DNA of 64,000 nucleotides from the NCBI GenBank assembly GCA_026005015.1, contig BPKG01000001.1:997501-1061500 (forward strand). The letters are read 5' to 3'. Position numbers and translations under genes: made by a program. The notes beneath the pieces were generated by a model. It did no database searches. It was not told the DNA's origin and saw only the letters and a program-made list of their open reading frames with translations. Of the stretch, positions 18,465-27,110 are shown one piece after another (position 1 is the stretch's first letter; every line of letters starts with the position of its first letter). The DNA comes from Burkholderiales bacterium. Lineage in GTDB: Bacteria; Pseudomonadota; Gammaproteobacteria; Burkholderiales; UBA6910.

Positions 18465-21400
18465 ATGACCGAGGCGTCCCGACCCATCGACGAAACGGAC
18501 GCGCTGCTCGCCAAGCTGGACGCGCTGCTCGCCAAGCATCGCCCGCGGCAGGCAGAGCCCGCGTCTTCCGAGGACCCGGATCCCTTCCCCCTCCTGAGCG
18601 AGGTTCTGGAGGAGCCCGAGCCGGTCGCTTTCGAGGAAAGCGCAGAAGATGAAGAGGGCCTGCCCGTTCTCCGGGAGGAGATTGCCGAGGGCGCTTCGCG
18701 AGCGGGCGAGCCGTGGGAAAGCCGCATCGCGGAGGTCCTGCGCGCCCATCTGGCCCCGGCGCTCCCCGAAGGGCAGCGGGAAACCCTGATCGCGCAAGCC
18801 GCCCGGGCGGTGGCCCTGACCGTCACGGCGCCCGGCGCGGAATCCCGCCCCGGGAGCGGGGTCCCGTCCATGCCCTTGGGCCCTATAATACGTAGCTTTT
18901 CGACCTCGCCCCCGCCCATGGGAGAACTCGCCAAAAGCTTCGATCCGCGCGGGATCGAGCAACGCTGGTACGAATACTGGGAGTCCCGCGGGTATTTCGC
19001 CGCCCGCGACGAGCCCGATCGGCCGGTCTTTTGCATTCAGCTCCCCCCGCCCAACGTGACGGGGACGCTCCACATGGGGCACGCCTTCCAGCAGACGCTG
19101 ATGGACGTGCTGGTGCGCTACCACCGCATGCGGGGCTACAACGCCAACTGGATCGTGGGCACCGACCACGCCGGCATCGCCACCCAGATCGTGGTGGAGC
19201 GCCAGTTGGAAGCTGAAGGCAAGACCCGGCACGACCTGGGCCGGGAGAAGTTCGTCGAGCGGGTATGGCAGTGGAAACAGCATTCGGGGGCCACCATCAC
19301 CCGCCAGATGCGGCGGCTGGGCGTCTCGGCCAATTGGACCTATGCCGACACCGAGGGCCAGCGGGCCGGCTACTTCACCATGGACGCGCGCATGTCCCGG
19401 GCGGTGATCGAGGTCTTCGTGCGGCTCTACCAGCAGGGGCTCATCTACCGGGGCCAGCGCCTGGTCAACTGGGACCCGGTGCTGGGCACCGCGGTCTCCG
19501 ACCTGGAGGTGGACAGCGAAGAGGAGGACGGCCGGCTCTGGGAAATCCGCTATCCCCTGGCCGACGGCTCGGGGGCGGTGGTGGTGGCCACTACCCGCCC
19601 CGAGACTATGCTGGGGGACGTGGCGGTGGCGGTCCATCCCGATGACGAGCGCTACCGGCATCTGGTCGGCAGAGGGGTCACCCTGCCCCTCACCGGGCGG
19701 ACGATCCCGGTCATCGCCGACGAGCACGTGGACCCGGAATTCGGCACCGGGTGCGTGAAGATCACCCCGGCCCACGACTTCAACGACTACCAGGTGGCGG
19801 CGCGCCACGCGCTCGCGCCCTTGAACATCCTCACCCTGGACGCCAGGATCAACGACCAGGCGCCCCCGGCTTATCGAGGGCTCGACCGCTTCGAGGCCCG
19901 GCACCGCGTGCTGGAAGACCTGCGGGCCCAGGGGCTGCTCGTCTCCGAGAAGCCCCACCGGTTGAAGGTGCCCCGCTCCGGCCGCACCGGCGTCGTCGTG
20001 GAGCCCATGCTCACCGACCAGTGGTTCGTCGCCACGTCCGCCCCGGCCCCCGAGGGAACCCTCTTCCCGGGCAAGTCCCTGGCCCAGATGGCGCTGGAGG
20101 CGGTGGCGCGGGGCGAGGTCAGGTTTTTTCCCGAGCACTGGGCCACCACCTACAACCACTGGCTGGAGAACATCCAGGACTGGTGCATCTCCCGCCAGCT
20201 CTGGTGGGGCCACCAGATCCCCGCCTGGTACGACGAGCAAGGCCGGGTGTTCGTCGCCCGCACCGAGGCGGAGGCCTACGCCCAGGCCCGAGCCGCCGGC
20301 TATACCGGCCCCCTGCGGCGCGATCCCGACGTGCTCGACACCTGGTTTTCCTCGGCCCTGGTGCCCTTCAGCTCCCTGGGCTGGCCAGAGCCGACCCGGG
20401 ACCTGGAGCTGTATCTTCCCTCCTCGGTGCTGGTGACCGGCTTCGACATCATCTTCTTCTGGGTCGCCCGCATGGTCATGATGACCAAGCACTTCACCGG
20501 CAAGGCGCCCTTCCGCCACGTCTACATCAACGCCATCGTGCGCGACGCGGAAGGCCAGAAGATGTCCAAGTCCAAGGGCAATACCATCGATCCCATCGAC
20601 CTGATCGACGGGATTTCACTGCCCGAGCTGCTGGCCAAATCCACGGTGGGGTTGCTCCGCGCCGAGCACAAGGAGAGGATCGAGCAGTACATCCGCAGCC
20701 ATTTTCCTGAGGGCATTCCCGCCTTCGGCGCCGATGCCCTGAGGTTCACCTTCGCGTCTCTGGCCACCTTCGCCCGCACCCTCAACTTCGACCTGAACCG
20801 CTGCGAAGGCTACCGCAACTTCTGCAACAAGCTATGGAACGCCACCCGCTTCGTGCTGATGAACACGGAGGGGCAGGATTGCGGGCTCGACGAGGGGGCG
20901 TCTGTCGAGCTTTCGGTCTTCGACCGCTGGATCGTCGGCCGCCTGCAACAGGCGGAGCAACAGGTGATCGACGCCCTGGCCGAGTATCGCTTCGACCTGG
21001 CCGCCCGGGCGATCTACGAGTTCGTCTGGGACGAGTACTGCGACTGGTACCTGGAGCTCGCCAAGGTGCAGCTCGCCGAGGGGGGCGAGGCGGTCCGGCG
21101 CGGGACGCGCCGCACCCTGGTGCGGGTGCTGGAAGCGCTGCTGCGCCTGGCGCACCCCTTCATTCCCTTCATCACCGAGGAGCTGTGGCAGCGGGTCGCG
21201 CCCCTGGCGGGGAAGAAGGAAAGCGATGCCCTTATGCTGGCGCCCTATCCCCAGCCCGACCCGGACAGGATCGACGAGGCCGCCGCGGCCCGGGTACAAG
21301 CGTTCAAGGAGGTGGTGAACGCCTGCCGGCACCTGCGCAGCCAGATGGGGCTGTCGCCCTCCCAGCGGGTCCCTTTGCTGGCGGTCGGCCCGCGAACGCT

Positions 21401-21743
21401 CATCGAGGCCCATGCCGCCCCCCTGCGGGCCCTGGCCCGCCTGTCGGAGGTTCAGGCGGTGGAGGGCAGCCTGCCCCCCGCCGACGCGCCCGTGGCCATT
21501 GCGGGCGACTACCAGCTCATGCTGAAGGTGGAAGTGGACGTGGCGGCCGAGCGGGCGCGCCTCGCCAAGGAACTCGCCCGGGTGGAAGCCGAGATCCAGA
21601 AAGCCCAGGCCAAGCTCGCCAATCCCAATTTCGTGGAGCGGGCGCCGGCGGCGGTGGTGGCCCAGGAACGCCAGCGCCTGGAGGCCTTCCGCGACGCCCT
21701 GGACAAGCTCAGGGGCCAGATGGAAAAGCTGCCCCCGGCCTGA
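18465..21743 (+). CDS. valS: valyl-tRNA synthetase with an in-frame N-terminal extension
   Basis: Charges tRNA-Val. The class I signature is [16 protein letters not shown] and the KMSKS loop is [14 protein letters not shown]. The editing domain lies between them, and a C-terminal coiled coil ([23 protein letters not shown]) closes the protein. The usual ValS start is the ATG at 18918 ([22 protein letters not shown]). The frame is open upstream to an ATG at 18465. That adds 151 acidic, Pro- and Leu-rich residues that resemble a separate small gene often found between holC and valS. No Shine-Dalgarno sequence precedes 18918, though a TATAAT lies at 18884-18889. Whether one fused protein or two are made is open. 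Confidence 0.95.
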   Translation: MTEASRPIDETDALLAKLDALLAKHRPRQAEPASSEDPDPFPLLSEVLEEPEPVAFEESAEDEEGLPVLREEIAEGASRAGEPWESRIAEVLRAHLAPALPEGQRETLIAQAARAVALTVTAPGAESRPGSGVPSMPLGPIIRSFSTSPPPMGELAKSFDPRGIEQRWYEYWESRGYFAARDEPDRPVFCIQLPPPNVTGTLHMGHAFQQTLMDVLVRYHRMRGYNANWIVGTDHAGIATQIVVERQLEAEGKTRHDLGREKFVERVWQWKQHSGATITRQMRRLGVSANWTYADTEGQRAGYFTMDARMSRAVIEVFVRLYQQGLIYRGQRLVNWDPVLGTAVSDLEVDSEEEDGRLWEIRYPLADGSGAVVVATTRPETMLGDVAVAVHPDDERYRHLVGRGVTLPLTGRTIPVIADEHVDPEFGTGCVKITPAHDFNDYQVAARHALAPLNILTLDARINDQAPPAYRGLDRFEARHRVLEDLRAQGLLVSEKPHRLKVPRSGRTGVVVEPMLTDQWFVATSAPAPEGTLFPGKSLAQMALEAVARGEVRFFPEHWATTYNHWLENIQDWCISRQLWWGHQIPAWYDEQGRVFVARTEAEAYAQARAAGYTGPLRRDPDVLDTWFSSALVPFSSLGWPEPTRDLELYLPSSVLVTGFDIIFFWVARMVMMTKHFTGKAPFRHVYINAIVRDAEGQKMSKSKGNTIDPIDLIDGISLPELLAKSTVGLLRAEHKERIEQYIRSHFPEGIPAFGADALRFTFASLATFARTLNFDLNRCEGYRNFCNKLWNATRFVLMNTEGQDCGLDEGASVELSVFDRWIVGRLQQAEQQVIDALAEYRFDLAARAIYEFVWDEYCDWYLELAKVQLAEGGEAVRRGTRRTLVRVLEALLRLAHPFIPFITEELWQRVAPLAGKKESDALMLAPYPQPDPDRIDEAAAARVQAFKEVVNACRHLRSQMGLSPSQRVPLLAVGPRTLIEAHAAPLRALARLSEVQAVEGSLPPADAPVAIAGDYQLMLKVEVDVAAERARLAKELARVEAEIQKAQAKLANPNFVERAPAAVVAQERQRLEAFRDALDKLRGQMEKLPPA
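18498..18536 (+). repeat. short tandem duplication in the valS extension
   Basis: Two identical 18-base copies (18498-18515 and 18519-18536) separated by CTG encode the repeated DALLAK. It keeps the frame. Confidence 0.8.
18884..18889 (+). promoter_or_regulatory. candidate -10 element before the usual valS start
   Basis: A perfect TATAAT lies 28 bp before the canonical valS ATG at 18918, inside the upstream extension. The -35 region is poor. Confidence 0.35.
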
Positions 21744-21830
21744 GCTTTTTCCCTCACCCCAGCTTTCGGCGCAAAGAACGCAGCCACAGACGCTGTGTCA
21801 AGCGCACCCTGCTCGCAGAACGCCCTCTGA

Positions 21831-22226
21831 TCAGCGCCCGCTGCCCCAGCCGAACTGGTCGCAATAGAGCTTGAGCTTTTCCACGATCTCCTCCCGCTCG
21901 AAAAAGCGGTCGGCCCGGGCGAGGCGCGCCTGATCCCGGGTGGCCGGGTCTCCGCCGAAGCACAAGATCGGCACGTTGAGCATCATCTCCATGCGCACCC
22001 GCTCGATGACCGCCAGCGGGTCGAAGGCCTGAGCCTCGTCCAGGTCGAGCAGGATGAAGCGGTAGAGCAGCACGTCCTGGTAGCCGCCGAGCGCCTCCAG
22101 ATCAGTGCACTCGACCAGCGTCCACCCCGACGGCAGCGCGGCGCGCAGCTCGTCCAGCAACAGCGGGTCCGTGGTCATGACGATGAGCTTGCGCTCAAGG
22201 CGCGCTTTGACGGTGGGAATGGTCAT
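21831..22226 (-). CDS. degenerate response-regulator receiver-like protein
   Basis: A 131-residue protein whose predicted strand pattern resembles a CheY-type receiver: LIVMTTDPLLLDEL, then FILLDLDEAQAFDP, then NVPILCFGG. An Asp is present after the third strand (ILLDLD). The Thr/Ser of strand four and the Lys of strand five are not evident, so phosphorylation is uncertain. There is no output domain. The start ATG overlaps the stop of the lipoate-ligase-like gene by 4 bp. It is the last gene of the FadL module and may act as a protein-interaction domain. Confidence 0.6.
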   Translation of the reverse strand: MTIPTVKARLERKLIVMTTDPLLLDELRAALPSGWTLVECTDLEALGGYQDVLLYRFILLDLDEAQAFDPLAVIERVRMEMMLNVPILCFGGDPATRDQARLARADRFFEREEIVEKLKLYCDQFGWGSGR

Positions 22227-23218
22227 GGCACACCGGCAGCGGCTTCGACGATGAACCGGGACCAGCGGGCCGAGCGATCCGCAGACAGCGCCGCCAGGGC
22301 CCTCTGGAGAGTGCCCTGATCGACCGGCAGGCCGGGAGTCGCCTCCAGACACGATTGCACCTCGTCGTCCGAAGCGGCGATGCGCGCGATGCGCTTGCGG
22401 TCGATCACAAGCCGCACCCACTCCTCGCCCGCTCGGCGTTCGATGAGAAAACGGGCCGCGTTGAGCTTGAGGCCGTGCCGGACGGCGCGGCGCGGGGGGG
22501 TGTACCAGGGCTCCTCCACCTCCTCAAGCGCCGCTGCCCGGGCGCAGAGCTCTTCATCGGTCAGAGTGGCCGTCTTTAGATGCCAACCGAGGCGCCGCGC
22601 ACAAGCGCTGCGGAACGCTTCGAGCAACGCCTCTTCCGGCGGAGGCTCGCCTTCCCGCGCCCAGTCCGAGACAGCCTCGGTCAGTTCCTCCACCAGCCAG
22701 ACGCGGAACGCTTCGCTCGGCGAGGCAACACAGCGGCCGAAGCGCTCGGCGGGAAAGCGATACAGGAAGCTCGATCCGATCACCGCGGCTCGTCCGATGC
22801 TGGCCGAGCCGCTGCCGGCGATCTTGCGCCCGCGGCACCACAGGTCTTGCTCCACGCGCTCCACGGCGAGCCCGAAGGAAGCGTAAGTGTCCAGCGCCGG
22901 CGCCAGCGCCCAGTCGCCCCATTGCGCGGGCCGCCCCCGGAGCCGCGCCTGGGGCACTACGATGGCAAAGCAGTACTGGTCCGGATCGATCCACACGCAG
23001 CCGCCCCCCAGAGGCCGCCGCACCACCGGCACGTCCAGCTCGGCCGCCAGCTCAGCCTCGCGGGACTGGTGCTGGCCGATGCTGACATGCTCCGCGGCTT
23101 GACCCCAGACGATGGCAGGCGGATCGTCATCCTTCATGCACCTGGCGACCGCGGCATAAGTGGCGTGCAGGACCTCTCCTGTCACGAATCCCACGTTGAT
23201 CAGTCGCGCGCTCCTCAT
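22223..23218 (-). CDS. lipoate-protein ligase-like protein (second copy)
   Basis: A BPL/LplA-fold protein of 331 residues. The substrate loop is RRPLGGGCVWIDPDQYCFA, where most LplA proteins have a Ser or Thr before GGG. The catalytic-type lysine loop is GRKIAGSGSASIG. The C-terminal part (EPWYTPPRR to the end) resembles an LplB-type accessory domain. It differs clearly from the sLpl-type ligase at 28173-29258, so it may serve another lipoate-binding protein or transfer octanoate. It shares a strand and probably a transcript with the FadL gene. Start ATG 23218 (MRSARLINVGFV) is chosen because the longer upstream frame is not protein-like. Confidence 0.75.
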   Translation of the reverse strand: MRSARLINVGFVTGEVLHATYAAVARCMKDDDPPAIVWGQAAEHVSIGQHQSREAELAAELDVPVVRRPLGGGCVWIDPDQYCFAIVVPQARLRGRPAQWGDWALAPALDTYASFGLAVERVEQDLWCRGRKIAGSGSASIGRAAVIGSSFLYRFPAERFGRCVASPSEAFRVWLVEELTEAVSDWAREGEPPPEEALLEAFRSACARRLGWHLKTATLTDEELCARAAALEEVEEPWYTPPRRAVRHGLKLNAARFLIERRAGEEWVRLVIDRKRIARIAASDDEVQSCLEATPGLPVDQGTLQRALAALSADRSARWSRFIVEAAAGVP

Positions 23219-23420
23219 CCCGCGCCCATTTATCCTTCCATCTCCGACACAGAAGCATTCCCCTGCCTGTGCTCGCCCGCTCCCAAAGGGGGGGCGGTCG
23301 CCGCGGGGAGAGGACGGGCTTACCCATGGGCTTTGGGGCGGCGAGGTGGTATCACGCGCCGGCGCCGCGGCTTGGCAGCAATCCAACGCCAAAACACGAG
23401 CCCGACGCTTGGCGGGACGC

Positions 23421-23843
23421 CTACTGTTGCTCGCCCGCTGAGCCTTCGGGACAGGTTTTGAAAAAGCAAGCAAAATAGAAGTCGCGCTGCTCCAACGCTT
23501 GCAAAGCCTTGACCCGCGCCTCCATGCCCTCGCGAAAGATGTCCGCCAAGTGACGCCCCTGCTCGCCATCGAGCACGTGGATCTGCCCCAGGAACGGATG
23601 CCCGTTCTGATCCACCTCGTCTAAGGTGAGCACCCGAGCGGTCAACTCATCGGGCGGCGGCAGATACAGGAGATACGCTTCACAGTCGGGATCCTCCGGG
23701 TCCAGCGGGCACAGGACGATGCGGCCCAGCCAGGCGAGCCGCGCTGCCTGGTTGAAGTGCACGATGTCGAGCTTTTTTCCCTTGCGGTACTTATTGAGCT
23801 CGTTCTTGAGCCGGCTGATGTCGGTGAGGTTGATCTGTTTCAT
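23421..23843 (-). CDS. hypothetical protein of 140 residues in the FadL module
   Basis: I do not recognise this family. It has no signal peptide or membrane segment, so it should be cytoplasmic. The N-terminus MKQINLTDISRLKNELNKYRKGKKLDIVHF is charged, the middle is rich in hydrophobic strands (GRIVLCPLDPEDPDCEAYLL), and two cysteines near the end lie in FACFFKTCP. It sits 35 bp after the SCP2-like gene and 200 bp before the ligase-like gene, all on one strand. That placement suggests a part in sulfur or lipoate handling, which is inference only. Confidence 0.7.
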   Translation of the reverse strand: MKQINLTDISRLKNELNKYRKGKKLDIVHFNQAARLAWLGRIVLCPLDPEDPDCEAYLLYLPPPDELTARVLTLDEVDQNGHPFLGQIHVLDGEQGRHLADIFREGMEARVKALQALEQRDFYFACFFKTCPEGSAGEQQ

Positions 23844-23877
23844 GTCGCCCGCGGGATCGCTCGCAGGTACTCCCATT

Positions 23878-24393
23878 CTACCGCGCGGGGCAGGAGGCGG
23901 CATCGCCCGGCACCTTGCCCACCAGGAGCAAGAAGCTCTCGAAGGGCCCCATGTTGCCCATCGCCTCGAAGCGGGGCCCCTCGAACTGCAAGCGGTTGAA
24001 GAACATGGCGCGCATCGGGCCGTATTCGCCGCGGCCCATCTCCTGCCAGCGCTTCGTCTCCGCCCACATCAGGTAGTCCGCCGACGAATCGAGCTTGGAC
24101 TCGGCTGCGCCGCCGTAGACGCACCGCGCGCTGCCGTCCTGCTCGCTCACCCGCAACTCGATGCGGAGGCTGTCCGGGCAGTCCTGGCGGTAGAGTTGCA
24201 TGACCTTATAGCCACGGCCGGCATGATTCTTGACCCATCCCGATTCGACCAATTGCCGGGTGAGCACGGGGTCGGCATTCCACGCGGCGCACAGGGCCCG
24301 GGCCCATTCAGTTGACATCAAAACCGGCGCCGGCCACGCCGCCGGCGCAGTCGCCAGAACAAGCGCCACACTGAGCCCCACCTTCCTGGCCAT
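23878..24393 (-). CDS. secreted SCP2-like lipid-binding protein
   Basis: A 171-residue protein with a signal peptide (about residues 1-22, ending near AWPAP). It starts after GGAGGAGAG. The mature part follows the SCP2 sterol-carrier pattern: MSTEWARALCAAWNADPVL, a central beta region, then ADYLMWAETKRWQEMGRGEYGPMRAMFFNRLQFEGP, ending in GPFESFLLLVGKV. SCP2 folds bind hydrophobic ligands. It lies 106 bp after the FadL gene, so a periplasmic carrier for a ligand taken up by the channel is plausible but unproven. Confidence 0.75.
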   Translation of the reverse strand: MARKVGLSVALVLATAPAAWPAPVLMSTEWARALCAAWNADPVLTRQLVESGWVKNHAGRGYKVMQLYRQDCPDSLRIELRVSEQDGSARCVYGGAAESKLDSSADYLMWAETKRWQEMGRGEYGPMRAMFFNRLQFEGPRFEAMGNMGPFESFLLLVGKVPGDAASCPAR

Positions 24394-24499
24394 CTCTCCT
24401 CCTTTATCGAATTGAAGCGCCCCGACCCTCCTTCCCGGGGGCCCGAGCCTCGGCGCCCGCGCCCCCCTGGAAGCCGAGGCGGAAGCGCACGCAAGCCGC

Positions 24500-25837
24500 T
24501 CACATCCTCCAGCTATAGGCGACCCCGATCGAGTTCTGATACATCTTGATGGTCTCGGTCGTGGTCGGCGGTGCGCCGAAGTTGGTGAAGAACGACTGGG
24601 CCGTGACGCCGGTGTTGAAGGCATGCATATAGAAGAATGTCCATTCGCCGCCCGTCGGTGTCACGTACGTCGCCCCCAGGGTCACGTGGTCCCGGATCAC
24701 CCCGGGCGCCAGGATGTTGATGGTAACGTCCTGGGCCCGGATCGGGTTGTCGCTGCGGTTGTAGCCGGCGCGCAGGGTCCAGCGCTGGTTGTACTGGTAC
24801 TCCACGCCCAGCTTGAACACGTTGACGTCCTGCCAACCGAAGCCTGCTCCGTTCGAGCCGCCCAGGCAGTTGGAGAGATTCCCCCCGGCGCAGCCGAGCA
24901 ACAGGCCGCTGGGGTTGCCGACCGATTTCACGTCGCTGTAGTTGATGCGCTGGTAGTCAAAAGCGATGGCCAGCTTCGGGGTGGCTTGCCAGGCGATGCC
25001 CACGTTGTAATTCTCGGGGATGTCGAAATCGCCCTGCTCAGCGAAGAGGCCCTTATACTTGTCGAACTCGTCCATGTAGATCTTGGTCGCGTAGGCGGCG
25101 CCCACCGAGAGGCCTGGTGCGAGCCTGCCGAAGTAGCCCACGCGCACCCCCGCGCCGACGGAGGTCTCGTGCCCGCGGTTGGTGAAGTTGGCGGGATCGG
25201 TGGAAAAGCCGGCGAACGCCTGGAGCCCCTTCGCCGCGAAGCGCTGGCCGGCGAGGAGAGGCGCCACGCCGATGGAATGATCGGGGTGGAACTTGTAGGC
25301 CAAGGTGGGGGCGATGATCACCTGGGCGAGATCGACGCCCAGGCGCCCGTCGCCGCACAGCAGGTTGTAGCTGGGCTTGCCCGGGTTGAACGCGGCGCAG
25401 GCGCTCGCCGCCGGAATCTGGCCGCCGGGATAATCGGTGTTCATGCCGCCGTTTCCATACACGGTCACGCCCAGCGCGAGATTGGGGGTAAGCATCCAGT
25501 TCACCCCGAACTCGGGAATCAAGAAAAACTTCCGGTCGCTTTCCGCGGTTCCGTCGATGCCCGCCACTCCGCTGCCGAAGCGGCTAGACTCCCGGATCGG
25601 GCTGAAGACCATGGCACCGATGCCGACGTCGAGGCGGTTGCCGAGAAAGGCCATGCTGGCGGGATTGTTGGCGCCGCCGAAGGCATCGACGGCCCGGGCC
25701 GTCGCCGCGCCCCCCATGCCCTTGTTCTTCATGCCGTAGCCTTCCTGGAAATAGCCGTCGGTGGCGAGGGCGGCGCCGGACAAGCAGGCGCAGCCCAGGG
25801 TGAACGCCGTGGCCAGGGTTTTCCTCTGTCTCCTCAT
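24500..25837 (-). CDS. FadL/OmpP1-type outer-membrane transport protein
   Basis: A 445-residue outer-membrane beta barrel for hydrophobic molecules. It has a signal peptide ending near GAALA. The mature N-terminus carries the FadL-type hatch motif DGYFQEGYGMKNKGMGGAATARAVDAFGGANNPASMAF. Alternating strands end in the aromatic terminus NSIGVAYSWRM. The start follows AGGAGG. The promoter contains a near-perfect copy of the operator also found before shdr and sox genes. In this setting the substrate could be a hydrophobic sulfur compound rather than a fatty acid; that is inference. Confidence 0.9.
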   Translation of the reverse strand: MRRQRKTLATAFTLGCACLSGAALATDGYFQEGYGMKNKGMGGAATARAVDAFGGANNPASMAFLGNRLDVGIGAMVFSPIRESSRFGSGVAGIDGTAESDRKFFLIPEFGVNWMLTPNLALGVTVYGNGGMNTDYPGGQIPAASACAAFNPGKPSYNLLCGDGRLGVDLAQVIIAPTLAYKFHPDHSIGVAPLLAGQRFAAKGLQAFAGFSTDPANFTNRGHETSVGAGVRVGYFGRLAPGLSVGAAYATKIYMDEFDKYKGLFAEQGDFDIPENYNVGIAWQATPKLAIAFDYQRINYSDVKSVGNPSGLLLGCAGGNLSNCLGGSNGAGFGWQDVNVFKLGVEYQYNQRWTLRAGYNRSDNPIRAQDVTINILAPGVIRDHVTLGATYVTPTGGEWTFFYMHAFNTGVTAQSFFTNFGAPPTTTETIKMYQNSIGVAYSWRM

Positions 25838-25906
25838 TGTTGTCCTCCTGAAAGTGGGCTCGAACGAGCCGTTTTTCCACGAACATCCTAGGGTTATTTT
25901 TATTAA

Positions 25907-25935
25907 ATTTCAATATTATTCATTGCTAATGTCAA
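25907..25935 (-). promoter_or_regulatory. sigma70-type promoter of the FadL gene
   Basis: On the minus strand TTGACA (25930-25935) and TGAAAT (25907-25912) are separated by 17 bp. The spacer is almost entirely the operator-like repeat at 25915-25930. Confidence 0.65.
25915..25930. promoter_or_regulatory. sulfur-regulon operator copy 4 (before fadL)
   Basis: ATTATTCATTGCTAAT fits ATTAG-N6-CTAAT with one mismatch in one half-site. It lies between the -35 and -10 elements, where a bound repressor would block RNA polymerase. Confidence 0.65.
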
Positions 25936-25967
25936 CTCTGCTTTAATGCCTTGAAAAGACTGCCTCT

Positions 25968-27098
25968 TTATTCACTAGGTGCCCGGTCCTCGCCCCGCAT
26001 CTGGCGCCGGACGATGGCCACGTCCCGGCGATTCAGGGCGAAAGGGAAGGAGCGGATATCGGTCGGGCTAGAATCGCCGTAGGGGCGGTTGCAGGCGGAG
26101 ACTTCCTCGTCGTCCTTGCCCGGGCAACCGGAGGTGCGGAAGGGCTTGCCGGAGCGGATCAGCAGCTCCAGCTCGTCTTCGGGAAGCCCGAAGTCAACGA
26201 CCCGCCCCGCCTCGTCGAACTGCATGTCGTCGATGCGCCCGCCGGCGTAATCGATGATGAACCGGGCAAGCTGCACCCGGCGCCACTGGGCCCGGTCCAC
26301 CGGCGGCCAGTCTTCCATGAGGGAGCCCCGCTCCGGGAAGAAAGCGAACATGTGGTTGTGCCCCCCCATGTCCTTGATCCGCTGCGCCACGGTGAGGATC
26401 TCCCGCTCGGTCTCGCCCAGGCCGCAGATGAGATGGGCGCCGAATTTCTCGGGGCCGAACACCTCGGCGGCCCACTCGATGGCCTGCCAGTACTTTTCCC
26501 ACTTGTGGGGACTGTCTACCCCCTTGCCCCGGGTGCGGTCGAAGATGGCTGGCGTGACTGCGTCCAGGGCCACGGTGAAGATGTCCGCGCCCATGGCCTT
26601 TAGGCGCTTCAAGTCCTCCTTCTCCATGGTGGTGGGATTGGAAAGGATGGACACCGGAATGTGCTGGATTTCCCGCACCCATTTCTCCAGGAGGGCGAAG
26701 GTGTCCTGGTCCGAATTCGGGTGGGTGATCATGGAAATGCACATGCGCTGAAACTGCCCCCGGTCTTCCGCGGCCTTCACCCGCTCGATCACTTCGTCGT
26801 AGCGCACCGTGGGCCAGTCCACGCGGATGAAATTCCGGTCGGCGTAGTCTCGGGCCTCCTCCCGGTGCCGGGCGAGCCCGCAATAAGCGCAATTGGCCCG
26901 GCAGCCTTCCGGATAGGTCACCAGCAGGTTGAGACAGTGGGTGCAGGCGGTGCGGTACATCCGCCCGGGGACGAGCCCCAGGGTGATGGCCGCGGCGGTG
27001 CTCATCTGCACGTACTCCGGCGAACGCATCTGGGGGGTTTTGATGTGGTAGTTGGGGCGGTAGAAGCGGATCGGCTGGGCTTCCGGCACGGCGTTCAT
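25968..27098 (-). CDS. lipS2: radical SAM sulfur-insertion enzyme LipS2 type
   Basis: One of two radical SAM proteins that together build lipoate on a bound octanoyl group in the LipS1/LipS2 route. The 376 residues contain the SAM-cluster motif CRANCAYC near residue 74, preceded by further Cys in CTHCLNL. A second C-terminal cysteine region (SGCPGKDDEEVSACNRP) could bind an auxiliary cluster. Its place after lipT and near sLpl supports the assignment. Which of the two radical SAM genes is LipS1 and which LipS2 is taken from gene order and is not certain. Confidence 0.8.
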   Translation of the reverse strand: MNAVPEAQPIRFYRPNYHIKTPQMRSPEYVQMSTAAAITLGLVPGRMYRTACTHCLNLLVTYPEGCRANCAYCGLARHREEARDYADRNFIRVDWPTVRYDEVIERVKAAEDRGQFQRMCISMITHPNSDQDTFALLEKWVREIQHIPVSILSNPTTMEKEDLKRLKAMGADIFTVALDAVTPAIFDRTRGKGVDSPHKWEKYWQAIEWAAEVFGPEKFGAHLICGLGETEREILTVAQRIKDMGGHNHMFAFFPERGSLMEDWPPVDRAQWRRVQLARFIIDYAGGRIDDMQFDEAGRVVDFGLPEDELELLIRSGKPFRTSGCPGKDDEEVSACNRPYGDSSPTDIRSFPFALNRRDVAIVRRQMRGEDRAPSE

Positions 27099-27110
27099 CT
27101 GTTTTCTCCT

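Noticed and set aside
23219-23420. Extending the lipoate-ligase-like gene upstream through the open frame
   Set aside because: The extra residues are basic and low in complexity, and the ligase family begins at the ATG at 23218.
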